DNA from: Bordetella parapertussis
GTDB lineage: Bacteria > Acidobacteriota > Terriglobia > Bryobacterales > Bryobacteraceae
Assembly (NCBI GenBank): GCA_943328975.2
Contig: CALQCC020000025.1
Coordinates: 1 to 63,152 of the forward strand
Direction of reading: 5' to 3'
DNA length: 63,152 bases
The position numbers and the translations under genes were made by a program. This document shows positions 35,708-45,000 of this stretch, piece by piece (position 1 is the stretch's first letter; the number at the start of each line of letters is the position of its first letter). The notes beneath the pieces are model-generated. The model worked only from the letters and a program-made list of their open reading frames with translations, was not told the DNA's origin and did not search any database.

Positions 35708-37356
35708 CGATGTAGCGTCACCACCTGATGAGCGATGCTGGCGACGGCGGGACGATGCGTGATGATAATGGCCGTGCGGCCAGCCAAAGCAATACCGAGC
35801 GTTTCCGTAATCAAGCGCTCATTGTCTTCGTCCAGCGCGGAGGTTGGCTCGTCCAGAACCAGCACCTTCGGATTTGCCAGCAGCGCACGCGCAAGAGCAA
35901 GACGCTGGCGTTCTCCCGCCGACAGACCTTGTCCACGTTCCGCGAGCGTGGTGGAGTATCCATCAGGGAACGACAGGATTCTGTCGTGAATTGCAGCGGC
36001 CCGTGCCGCTTCGATAATTTCCTCGTCCGTGGCATCCGGTCGGGCGTACGCGATGTTCTCTCGGATCGTCGCCTGGAACAGAAACGGTGCTTGATCTAGC
36101 AGCATCACCTGCCGACGCAGATCCTGAAGCCTCAGCTCACGCAGATCCTGACCATCGAGATGAATCTCCCCGGACTGTGGATCGTAGAAACGCACGAGAA
36201 GATCCGCAAGCGTGGACTTGCCAACACCACTTGGACCAACAATCGCGCAAATACTGCCTGCAGGCACGTGAAAAGACAACTTGTTCAGTATCGAATCGCC
36301 GTCATAGGAGAACGACACGTTGCGGCAATCGAGGTCGCCTCTTCCCGGCGCGCTCGGACGGGTAAGAGCCCGTTCTACAACCTCGGGAGTGGTATCGAAC
36401 AATTCAAAGACTCTCGTCAGCGAAACGCCGCCTGAGACTAGGTTGCTGTAGAGGCTCATCAGGTTCTGGATCGGGCTGAGCAAGCGGCCATGGTAGGCCA
36501 TCACGGCTACAAGCGAACCGGTGCTCAGCTCGCCGTCGATCACGAGCTTGCCACCATAGAGGAAGAGAGCGGCAGTGCTCAGTGTGATCAGCGTGCCCGG
36601 CACCGCACCGGAAAGAAACGACGTCATCTGCATGCTCAACAGTGCGTCGAGGAAGCTCTGATTGCGATTGCGAAAGCGCTCCACTTCGCGGACTTCAGCG
36701 CCAGCGGTGACCACCACTCGGATTCCGAGCAGCGTCTCGATCAAGAAGCTCCCTATGTCGGCGCCGCGTTCTCGTACAGCCTTCACGCGCCCAATCAGGC
36801 GGCTCTGATAGTAACGCAGAGACCACAGGCTGAACGGAAGAACAATCAAACTCAACAGGAACAGTCTCAGGTTCAACGACGCCATGATCACAGCGCTGCC
36901 GATCAGGAAGACCACATTCGATAGGACGCTGAGCAAGCTGTCCGCGGAAATGCGTTGAACCTCTGAGATGTCGTTATTGATGCGCGAAACCACATCGCCC
37001 AATTTGCTGCGCACCCAGAATCGTGGCGACAACAGTTGTAGGTGGCGGTACAACGCCACCCGCATATCGAACAAGACAACGGCCGACACGCGGACGTATT
37101 GGTAGCTGGAGAGAATATTGAGCGCGAAACTGAAAACAGTCGCGCCCACCATCATCAGACTGACAAGGAGAAGTTTACTGAAATCGCGGGGCAGCAAGGC
37201 CTCATCGATCAGTAGCTTGGACGTGTACGGCTGGATGAGACCAAAGGAAGTCGCGGCGACTCCAGTCAATAGGATCAGCACCAAGCGCCAGCGATAGGGC
37301 ACTAGAAAGCGCGCGGCTCTCCTGTAACCCGCGAATAGCGCCTTCGTTTCACCCAT
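35704..37356 (-). CDS. qhpF: ABC exporter of QhpC, membrane-ATPase fusion (QhpF-like)
   Basis: This 550-residue half transporter has about six membrane helices (residues 20-300), then a nucleotide-binding domain with Walker A GPSGVGKST (374-382), signature LSAGE (478-482), Walker B VLVLDE (498-503) and an H-loop IIITHRP. It matches the bacteriocin/peptide exporter type of ABC protein and would act as a homodimer in the inner membrane. In the known qhp systems this exporter moves the cross-linked QhpC, which lacks a Sec signal, to the periplasm. No N-terminal C39 peptidase is present, in keeping with a separate protease (QhpE). It begins 10 bases after the qhpB stop. Confidence 0.9.
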   Translation of the reverse strand: MGETKALFAGYRRAARFLVPYRWRLVLILLTGVAATSFGLIQPYTSKLLIDEALLPRDFSKLLLVSLMMVGATVFSFALNILSSYQYVRVSAVVLFDMRVALYRHLQLLSPRFWVRSKLGDVVSRINNDISEVQRISADSLLSVLSNVVFLIGSAVIMASLNLRLFLLSLIVLPFSLWSLRYYQSRLIGRVKAVRERGADIGSFLIETLLGIRVVVTAGAEVREVERFRNRNQSFLDALLSMQMTSFLSGAVPGTLITLSTAALFLYGGKLVIDGELSTGSLVAVMAYHGRLLSPIQNLMSLYSNLVSGGVSLTRVFELFDTTPEVVERALTRPSAPGRGDLDCRNVSFSYDGDSILNKLSFHVPAGSICAIVGPSGVGKSTLADLLVRFYDPQSGEIHLDGQDLRELRLQDLRRQVMLLDQAPFLFQATIRENIAYARPDATDEEIIEAARAAAIHDRILSFPDGYSTTLAERGQGLSAGERQRLALARALLANPKVLVLDEPTSALDEDNERLITETLGIALAGRTAIIITHRPAVASIAHQVVTLHR

Positions 37357-37366
37357 TGATTCACCC

Positions 37367-38446
37367 CTATGGAACGACGATCATTCCACCACCGGTCATG
37401 TCGTTATTCAAATCCCAAGTAGCCTCGTGCTTGAACGTTGCGGCGTCATAGACATCAATCTCAAATCCCGCACCATAGATATAGAGCTTCTTGCCACTGG
37501 CCGACATCCCAAAGCTGTAGCGCGAACGGCAAGAAACCTCAGAGGTCCCCGCCATCCGACTGGTCACAAGATCGATACCCCAAAACTCGCAGCGCTTGTT
37601 GCCACCGGTTCCATTGTTGATGACGATATAGCCCATCTTCTTGTCCGGAGTGACACGAAGATTGGTCATAGCAACCGGCGCCGGACCGATCGGGACGAAA
37701 TCGAACTTGCGCGTATTGAGATCGAAATGCGCCAAGCCAAATACCTTGTTGTGCACAATCGGATCAGCAAAGTTGAAAATGGAAACGCGCTGCCCGGGCT
37801 CACTGAGCGTCTCTTGCAAGCCGCCGAAGCCCAGGTTCTCCATCGCTTGTGCCTCCGGCTTGGCGAGTTCGATCTTTTCCACTTCAGTGAAGTCCGCCGC
37901 GTTGAACACTGTGATCTGGGCGCCGAACTGGTAGAGGTACTTGCCGTCGGGTGAAACTTCAAAGCCTCCACCGCGATTTCCGCCCGCAGCTGCATTACCC
38001 GGCACGTCGAACGTCTTGGTAATCTTCCCCTTGGCCAAATCAATGATGGAGTACTTGGGCTTCCCGACCTCAAACCGATCAACCATCTTCGTGATCTCGG
38101 TCGTCTGGCCATACAACAACTTGCCTTCGGGATCGGCTACGCCGCCGCCAAACCGGTAGGTGTGCGTTGCATCGTTCAACACAAAGTGATTGGTCACCTT
38201 GCGCGTCGCGATATCGACAACCTCCATACCGGCATGATCATTGGTTGTTACATAGATGGACTTCTTGTCGAACGACATGCGTAGGCTGGTAGGCAAACCG
38301 GTGACAAGCGGTATCCGATCGACCACCTTGCCGGTGGCCTCGTCGACCACCATGAGGGAATTCGGATACGCTCCAAGGAAGAGAACCCCGGCGTTCGCGG
38401 CAACGCTACCCAAAACAGTCAGCAAAAGAATGATAGATCGCTTCAT
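37367..38446 (-). CDS. qhpB: quinohemoprotein amine dehydrogenase beta subunit
   Basis: This 359-residue protein has a Sec signal peptide (MKRSIILLLTVLGSVAANA) and a seven-bladed YVTN-type beta-propeller visible as repeats such as GAYPNSLMVVDEATGKVVDRI, PDGKYLYQFGAQITVFNAAD and ASGKKLYIYGAGFEIDVYDA. In the solved enzymes the beta subunit is such a propeller, sits over the CTQ-bearing gamma subunit and contributes to the substrate pocket. The identification relies on the fold plus its place between qhpC (65 bases upstream) and qhpF. On sequence alone it could be any YVTN protein. Confidence 0.88.
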   Translation of the reverse strand: MKRSIILLLTVLGSVAANAGVLFLGAYPNSLMVVDEATGKVVDRIPLVTGLPTSLRMSFDKKSIYVTTNDHAGMEVVDIATRKVTNHFVLNDATHTYRFGGGVADPEGKLLYGQTTEITKMVDRFEVGKPKYSIIDLAKGKITKTFDVPGNAAAGGNRGGGFEVSPDGKYLYQFGAQITVFNAADFTEVEKIELAKPEAQAMENLGFGGLQETLSEPGQRVSIFNFADPIVHNKVFGLAHFDLNTRKFDFVPIGPAPVAMTNLRVTPDKKMGYIVINNGTGGNKRCEFWGIDLVTSRMAGTSEVSCRSRYSFGMSASGKKLYIYGAGFEIDVYDAATFKHEATWDLNNDMTGGGMIVVP

Positions 38447-38511
38447 AGCAGAATAGTCACCTCAGTCGAATTCAAAAGCCTCACGCACGTCGTCGCACAT
38501 CCATTCCTGGT

Positions 38512-38862
38512 CTATGGGAAGACCAAGTCCAAATTGCGCCAATCCTTCGTCGCCGTGGCGCATTTATTGGCCCAATCGGGATAGTTGTTGAGATGGTCCG
38601 GGACCTGCGCCGGCCAGAAGCACGTAACGTAGCAATCGTAAATATCGCGCTCCACTGGCTGACACAGTCCTGCCGTGCCGCCGGCCGAATCCACTTCCCA
38701 GCCGGGAGAAAATGCCAACGCGCATCCCATGGGAACGTGCGGTCGATTCTGCGGAGCCGCGGGCGCGTTGCCGTTCTGCAACCCGATCACGTCCTCCTTC
38801 ATCATGCTGACTTGCGCGTCGATTCGCCGCGCCTTTTTATTGACTGCTCGTAAATGCTTCAT
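38512..38862 (-). CDS. qhpC: quinohemoprotein amine dehydrogenase gamma subunit precursor, CTQ protein
   Basis: This 116-residue protein starts at MKHLRAVNKKARRID; the ATG overlaps the qhpD stop (ATGA), which decides the start over a longer open frame. It lacks a Sec signal and has a charged leader of roughly 40 residues. The core shows every cross-link position of the known gamma subunit at exact spacing: Cys47-Glu56, Cys67-Asp73 and Cys81-Asp89 for the thioether bridges, and Cys77 plus Trp83 for cysteine tryptophylquinone. Subtracting 40 gives the mature numbers 7-16, 27-33, 41-49 and 37/43 of the solved enzymes. The C-terminal DWRNLDLVFP is also characteristic. Cys101 has no partner in that scheme. 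The catalytic base is expected among the Asp residues. Confidence 0.95.
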   Translation of the reverse strand: MKHLRAVNKKARRIDAQVSMMKEDVIGLQNGNAPAAPQNRPHVPMGCALAFSPGWEVDSAGGTAGLCQPVERDIYDCYVTCFWPAQVPDHLNNYPDWANKCATATKDWRNLDLVFP

Positions 38863-40304
38863 AACCCCTTCCTTTGAGCGAACGTTTCGAGGAAACCCGG
38901 ATTCTGCGCGCTGATCGCGCCAAAGATCTGCAGACAGGTGTCGGTCCATTCCCGAATCCAGTCGCAGTAGTGCAAGTTCGGATGGCCCGTATCGCCGTAG
39001 CGAACAAAGGCCTCGTGATGGCATCCCCCGGCGCAAAGCGGGCGCGCGAAACACGTGTGGCATTCGTATTTGGCGTTGACGTGGCCTTTGCTGAGGAACG
39101 CTTGTTGTTTTTCACGATCGACGCCGGTGGCGATGTTGCCCAGCGCATGCTCGTCGGAATCGACGAAACGATGGCACGGCGCAATATCCCCGGAGGGACC
39201 AACGCCCATCAACCCCAAACCCGCGCCGCACGGATGCGACTTGTTCACACCTTGGTAGAGCTCGGCAATGGTGTCACTCACGTTTGAGAACCCGTGCATT
39301 TCGCCGCGGAGCGCGTACTCCAAATATTCCTTCGCCAGAACGCTAAACTGTCCCAGCACGCCGTGCATGCCGACCTCGCCGATGGAATAAAGCCGATCCG
39401 GCGACGTGGTCACGGGCGCGAAACCTACTTCATGAAAACCGAGGTCGTCTTTCAAGTGGCGATAGATGCGCATGACGTCGGTAACGCCGCTCGTCAGTGT
39501 TACCCGCGCCGTGATGGGACGCGTTTTATGGCCCGCGATCAAGGCCTTCACGCGCGGCGCAATGATGTCGTAGCTGCCGCGTCCGTTTGCGAACACACGG
39601 AGCTTATCATGCAGATCCGGTGGACCGTCCATGCTGACCGTCACGCCAATATTGTTGTCGGACAGGAACTGGATGATCGCCGGCGTCAACAACGTAGCGT
39701 TGGTAGTCAGGCTGAAATCGATGCTCCGGCCCGCCTCGGCCGCCTGTTCTGTCGCGTAGGAGACGACCTCCTTAAGCAGCGGAAAGTTCATCAGCGTCTC
39801 GCCGCCGAAGAACGTGATGTGTACCGCCTGACGGCCGTTCGATTGCGATAGCAAGAAGTCCACCGAGGCCATGGCTGTAGTCAGATCCATGAACTTCGGC
39901 TTGCCTTCCGGCGTGGCGACTTTATCCTCACCAAACTCGTAACAGTAGGTGCAAGAAAGATTGCATTGGTTGGTGAGGCTCATCACCAAACTCTGCAATG
40001 GGAAATCCGCGGGCGGTTCTTGAAGAGCCTCATGAACCGGCTCCCCGGAGACGATGACGCGGGACATCGTCATCTCCTCGACCAGCTCAGAGGCGGCTTC
40101 AAAGCTGAGACCTCGAGCGGCCATCCGCCCGACCAAGTCCTCACGCGTCACGCCGCCTTTAGACAGTTCGGCCAACACCGATGAAGTATCTTCATCCACC
40201 TCGAAGATGGCGCCCGCCGGCACCAGGTAGAGGAACCGTTTCCCCGCCCCTTCGAATTCGTGAAACTCACCAGGCCTAAAAGTGCTGGTTTCCGCAGCGA
40301 TCAT
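38859..40304 (-). CDS. qhpD: radical SAM/SPASM thioether cross-linking enzyme of QhpC (QhpD-like)
   Basis: This 481-residue protein uses the start MIAAETSTFRPGEF because its ATG overlaps the qhpA stop; an ATG 8 codons upstream is inside qhpA. A peptide-recognition-like N-terminal part (1-100) precedes the radical SAM motif CNLSCTYC (Cys114, 118, 121), then GGETLMNFP. A Cys-rich SPASM region follows with Cys359, 377, 415, 418, 424, 428, 447 and 457, enough for two auxiliary Fe-S clusters. In Paracoccus, QhpD makes the Cys-to-Asp/Glu thioether bonds in QhpC. Its placement directly before qhpC and the ATGA overlap support the same job here. Confidence 0.93.
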   Translation of the reverse strand: MIAAETSTFRPGEFHEFEGAGKRFLYLVPAGAIFEVDEDTSSVLAELSKGGVTREDLVGRMAARGLSFEAASELVEEMTMSRVIVSGEPVHEALQEPPADFPLQSLVMSLTNQCNLSCTYCYEFGEDKVATPEGKPKFMDLTTAMASVDFLLSQSNGRQAVHITFFGGETLMNFPLLKEVVSYATEQAAEAGRSIDFSLTTNATLLTPAIIQFLSDNNIGVTVSMDGPPDLHDKLRVFANGRGSYDIIAPRVKALIAGHKTRPITARVTLTSGVTDVMRIYRHLKDDLGFHEVGFAPVTTSPDRLYSIGEVGMHGVLGQFSVLAKEYLEYALRGEMHGFSNVSDTIAELYQGVNKSHPCGAGLGLMGVGPSGDIAPCHRFVDSDEHALGNIATGVDREKQQAFLSKGHVNAKYECHTCFARPLCAGGCHHEAFVRYGDTGHPNLHYCDWIREWTDTCLQIFGAISAQNPGFLETFAQRKGL

Positions 40305-42079
40305 TTCCCCACCTCCGGCTGATCCCATCGAATGTAACTAGGAACGGTGACGACCAAGTACGACTTGCCCTGCAGGGGTTTGCCTTCCTTGTCCTTCTCA
40401 CTGACGGCGGTGGCTACGGCCCACACGTCGCCATAGTTGTTGCGGCTGAACTTCCGTTGCGGGTTCGGTCCGTCCAGGCTCGGCGTGAACAGACCGCTGT
40501 TATTGAGCGTGCCCACGAATTCCTTGTCGTCGTCGCCGAAGACCGCGAAGAACTCTTCCATGGACCAGGTCACATCTACTGGACCAATTTCCACGTCGTC
40601 AGCGGTGTGGAGTTTGCCGTCTTCTCCCCGATGAAAGCCGATGGCCTCCAGTTGTTGGTAACCCTTGGGATGGACATCACTGCCCAAGCGGGATAGCGAT
40701 GTGTCCGGCAACACCTTGATGTAGTCGGCCTTGTCGTAGACCGCGAATGCTCCCGGAAGAACCGCCAGGCCCAAGACGACGTCGCGTTTGCCAAATACCG
40801 CCGTGGGTGCAATGTCCACCTGTGCGACAACTTCCGTCGCGGTGTGGGACACAATCGTCTTGACGGTGACACCTGGTCCGAATTCAAGATCCGCCGGCAC
40901 GATCTGCGCAGGCAGATTGGAACCCACTACCCGTACCTTCTGGCCCTGCGAGCCGCGGACAAGCGAGGGACGATCCAGCGTGAGCAGGGTGGGTGCACCA
41001 GTGACCCGCTTGAGTTTCACGTCCATTCCGAATTCCTGATACTCGCCCCAGAACCAGCGGCCTTCAGCGGAAGTCTGATCCGGCGCGATCCACATCGCCT
41101 CGCGCATTTCGCTGGAGAGATCCCCAGGGGCCGCATTGGCGACCGCGGTTGTTCCCTTCGAGCGACCGCGCCAGGAATAGCCCGCGTACACCAAGCCCGA
41201 ACCCGTACGCGAGATAGCCGCACCTCCGGCTAACGGCGCGAGTTTCACGCTGGTGGTGAATTCATCTTCCGCTGCGCCTTGCGTAACCGTAAGCTCGCCC
41301 GAATATTGTCCTTTGCCTGCGATGTGCGCCAACACCATCCAGCGACCCGCGATCTTGGGAGCACGCATGCGCGCTTTCCACGCGGACCATTCCGGAGTTT
41401 GCAGTCCATAGCTGGTGCTGAGGAAATCGAGCGTTGTATCGAGCGATCCGGCCGCGGCCGCACCGCCACCAGCGGCGGGTGCGCCTTCGCCCGCCGCACC
41501 ACCACCTGCGTTTGCGTTCCTCCGAAACGCTGCATCGGCTTGCGGAAAGAAGGCCACATGCATGTTAGTCAGCAGCGTCCAATCTTCCTTGGTCCGGTGC
41601 CACTGGAACGCTCTGCCAAGCGCGTGGCACTGCATACAGGTGGTGCGAACTCCTTCGTTGGGAACAGCCTCGTCCTGAATCCGGTGTTCCGCCATGTACA
41701 TGACCGGCTTGGCTTCTTCAGGTGCCAGTCCATGATTCGTACTCAAGTACTTCAGAATCGTGCGAGCCTCCGCGGGTTGCAGAGTAAGCCCGTTCAAGCG
41801 GATCATTCGCTTGATCGCTTCCTCCCATCCTTCCGGAGTGGATCTTGCGTAAGAGATCCGGCTGAGGTTGCCCTTTTCATCCTTCGCGTGACAGACTCCG
41901 CACTTGGCCGTCACCAGTTCGCTGGTGACAGGGATGCCTTCTTCGGGAACAGCTTTTCCCTTCGCGGCAGCGCCGCCTTTGGCTCCGCCTTTACCTGCTC
42001 CACCTCCACCGCCTCCCTGCCCCAGCATGAGGAAGGCGCTACACAAAACTGCCGCGATCAGTACGAGTGACTTTTTCAT
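40301..42079 (-). CDS. qhpA: quinohemoprotein amine dehydrogenase alpha subunit, diheme cytochrome c
   Basis: This 592-residue secreted subunit has a signal peptide (1-20) and an unusual Gly/Lys/Ala-rich linker (21-42). Two cytochrome c motifs follow: CGVCH (60-64) and CMQCH (148-152). The remaining 400 residues are beta-rich Ig-like domains (LDRPSLVRGSQGQKVRVVGS and others), as in the solved alpha subunit. The hemes take electrons from CTQ and pass them to an external acceptor such as azurin or a c-type cytochrome. The ribosome binding site AGGAG overlaps the stop of the upstream receptor gene, so the receptor is part of this operon. It is the largest structural subunit. Confidence 0.93.
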   Translation of the reverse strand: MKKSLVLIAAVLCSAFLMLGQGGGGGGAGKGGAKGGAAAKGKAVPEEGIPVTSELVTAKCGVCHAKDEKGNLSRISYARSTPEGWEEAIKRMIRLNGLTLQPAEARTILKYLSTNHGLAPEEAKPVMYMAEHRIQDEAVPNEGVRTTCMQCHALGRAFQWHRTKEDWTLLTNMHVAFFPQADAAFRRNANAGGGAAGEGAPAAGGGAAAAGSLDTTLDFLSTSYGLQTPEWSAWKARMRAPKIAGRWMVLAHIAGKGQYSGELTVTQGAAEDEFTTSVKLAPLAGGAAISRTGSGLVYAGYSWRGRSKGTTAVANAAPGDLSSEMREAMWIAPDQTSAEGRWFWGEYQEFGMDVKLKRVTGAPTLLTLDRPSLVRGSQGQKVRVVGSNLPAQIVPADLEFGPGVTVKTIVSHTATEVVAQVDIAPTAVFGKRDVVLGLAVLPGAFAVYDKADYIKVLPDTSLSRLGSDVHPKGYQQLEAIGFHRGEDGKLHTADDVEIGPVDVTWSMEEFFAVFGDDDKEFVGTLNNSGLFTPSLDGPNPQRKFSRNNYGDVWAVATAVSEKDKEGKPLQGKSYLVVTVPSYIRWDQPEVGK

Positions 42080-42086
42080 GAGGCTC

Positions 42087-45000
42087 CTAGAAAGTGATCC
42101 GTCCGGTGAGTTGCAGGTTGCGAGGACCAGCGCCCTCGGCCGACTGCATGGTCGTGATGGTCCCGAAAGTAGCGTTCCCCAACGTCAAGGCAGGGGTTCC
42201 GTAGTTTGGGTGGTTCAGCGTATTTGCCGCAGCCACACCTAAGCGCAAGTTCACTCCCTCGTGAAGCTTGACGGACCGGAAGAGCGACAACGATAGCGCC
42301 TGGGTTCCCGGTCCAAGAATCGAGCCGATCGGTGAATTCCCGAAGCGACCAATATTGTTTGTGGGAACAGCGAACGCGGCCGCATTGATCCACGACGCCG
42401 GACTCTGCGTAGCGGGGTACAACGAAAGATCACCAGGGACCAAGTCCGCCCGTACTGTTCCGCCGGCGGACTGCCCTTGACCCAGCCCAGCAGGATCGGC
42501 GCCGTTGGTAATGACGGTCAAGAAGGGGCCCGACTGGAACATCAGCACGCCAGACAGTTCCCAGCCGTTGGCCATGTGTCTTACGATGGCGTTGCTGACG
42601 TTGACCTGCGGCGCGTATAGGAACGTACTCTGGAAACGGTGTCGCCGCGTGTAGGCTACGTTGCCGTAGTCCAGATCCAGATTGAAGCGGTCGCTTACGG
42701 TTCCACCACTTTCGCTGGCAAACCCTGTGGGATTCGCGCCGCCGCCGTTGGATAGGTTCTTGGCGAAAGCGTAGCTCGCCTGGAACTGCAAGCCCCTCGA
42801 AAATCGCCGGTTGGCGGTCAGAGTGACTGCGTGATAGTTGCTGCGGGCTCCGCTGCCGTACATGGCGATGGAATTGAGTAACGGATGTGGCACTAGTGCG
42901 GCGGACGCAGCAGCCCCCAGCTTATTGGCGGGTATCTGGTTGGCGTTGTATTGATAGCCTAGGTTGGAACCGTGGCTGCCGTCGTAGGTCACACGCAGGC
43001 CCGTATTGAAACCCAGGTCGCGTTCGATCGTTAGGTTCCACTGATCCACCTTGGGATCTATATAGTTGACCTCGGACGCCAACTGGAAGGATTCGGTACC
43101 GGGCTGCGCGAGGTTCGCCGGAAACGGGTTCGGGAAACTGTACAGGTGCTTCCCGTTGACCACACTGTTGGTGTAGCGGCCCACGAAGCTAGATGCCACG
43201 GCCCAAGCGGCATTGAGTCCGCTGCCGGACAATGCCTCGATGTACCGTCCATAGCCGCCACGGACGACCGTCTTGCTATCGCCGGTTACGCGCCAGGCAA
43301 ATCCAATGCGGGGACCGAAGTCGGTCCGCTGCGAATAGCGCAGATTCTGCGGTAATCCCGCCTGCGAGGCCATCAGGATCGGAGTCGGGGAAATCGAACC
43401 ACGGAACGCGGGGTTGATGTTGACCCCTCCCTCGTCGGGAATCACGACAGCACCATGCACCGCTACACCGTTCACGGTGGTGTTGATGTCCGGGACGAAG
43501 TTGGCCGTGTTGTTGTAGTGGTCCCGGTAGTTCGGATGGTATTCGTAGCGGAGTCCGTAGTTGATGGTCAGCCGCGAGGTGATCTTCCAGTTATCCTGCA
43601 CGTAGAAGTTGTAGTGACTCGCGTATCCAAAGGAGTCAGGATTCTGCACAGTGGTCAGATTCGAGATATCGGGAATGCCCAGCAAGAATGCTGCAAACGG
43701 ATTCCCAATCGTGGTGCTGGTCGCAGAGGAGTTATTGAACGTATAGGAACTCATGCGGCCACCGGCAAAGACGTTGGTGTACAGCCCCGTTTGGTAGCGG
43801 TAGTCCCCACCAAACTTGAAACTGTGACGACCCTTATTCCAACTCACGTTGTCGAGCAACTGAATGGTCCGAGACTTTGACAGCGCCGTGTTGCCGCCGC
43901 TGGTCCCCGTAAAACCAGTAATCGCGAAGTTGGTGGAAGCCGCGCCTGGCGGCAGGCTCGGCAGGTTGAGCCCGAGGGCCTTGGCCACCTCAGTGGATGT
44001 GTACCCATAGGTCGTGCTCGTGTTCTGAACGCTAAGCCCAACGCGCGCCTCGTTCACTAGGTTTGGAGTGAGGACGGTGTTATGCGCCCCCGCCAGGCTG
44101 TAGACGTCTTCGAGCGAGTCTCCGCCGCCCAGCGTTACCGCTCCGCCGGGAGCAGTAGTGCTCGGTCGCTTCTTATACGTGAGGCGGGCAAAGGTGGTCT
44201 GATTACTTGAGATATTGTGATCTACCCGCACGTCGCCCTGATTGCTTCCGATGGAGGTCGGGAAATTATTCAAGTAGTTATTCGCAATCGCACCAGGCGC
44301 TCCGTTGTTCGGCGAGTTCTGCCAGTAGTAGGCCATTGCGCGCTGCGACAGATCGGAGATCCGGGTCAGTGGTATCTGATTCCCGATGAACGCGGCGCCA
44401 CCGGCCAGTGGGTCCCGAATCACGGTTTTGTAAACAGATAGATCCCCGAGTTTCATGGCCGCAGTCGGGATGCTCTGTATCAGCGTAGTTTGACGCGGCA
44501 ACTGGAGCCCTTCATAGTCCACAAAGAAGAAGGTCTTGTTTTTTCCTTTGTACAGTTTCGGTATCGAGAGAGGACCTCCCAACGAGCCGCCGTAATCGTT
44601 CATCACCAGCTTGGGCTTAGCGGAGCTGAACGGGTTGCGTGCGTTGAGTACCGCGCCCTGATAGTTCTCAAACAAACTGCCGTGGAACGCGTTGGTCCCG
44701 CCCTTGGATATGGTGGTGATATCGCTGACGCCCCCGAACTCAGCCGTATTGTTGATTTCACTGACCTTGATTTCCGCTATGCCTTCAAAGGAAGGAAAGA
44801 GCTCTCCCACCGGCGATCCCGTCTTAGCGTTCGAGGTGCTGATACCGTCCAGCGTCACCGATATCATGGCCGGCTTGGCTCCCGCGATCGAGATGTTGCC
44901 ACTCGCGTCGGTTTGGACGCCGGGTTGCGTCGTCAAGGTTGTGATCGGGCTGGTCGATCCAGCTCCGCGCGACCCAATGGCCAACGGCAGATCGATCAAT

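Noticed and set aside
38863-39063. A 67-codon extension of QhpC
   Set aside because: It overlaps qhpD in another frame, has no Sec signal or known leader features, and the ATGA overlap gives a better start.
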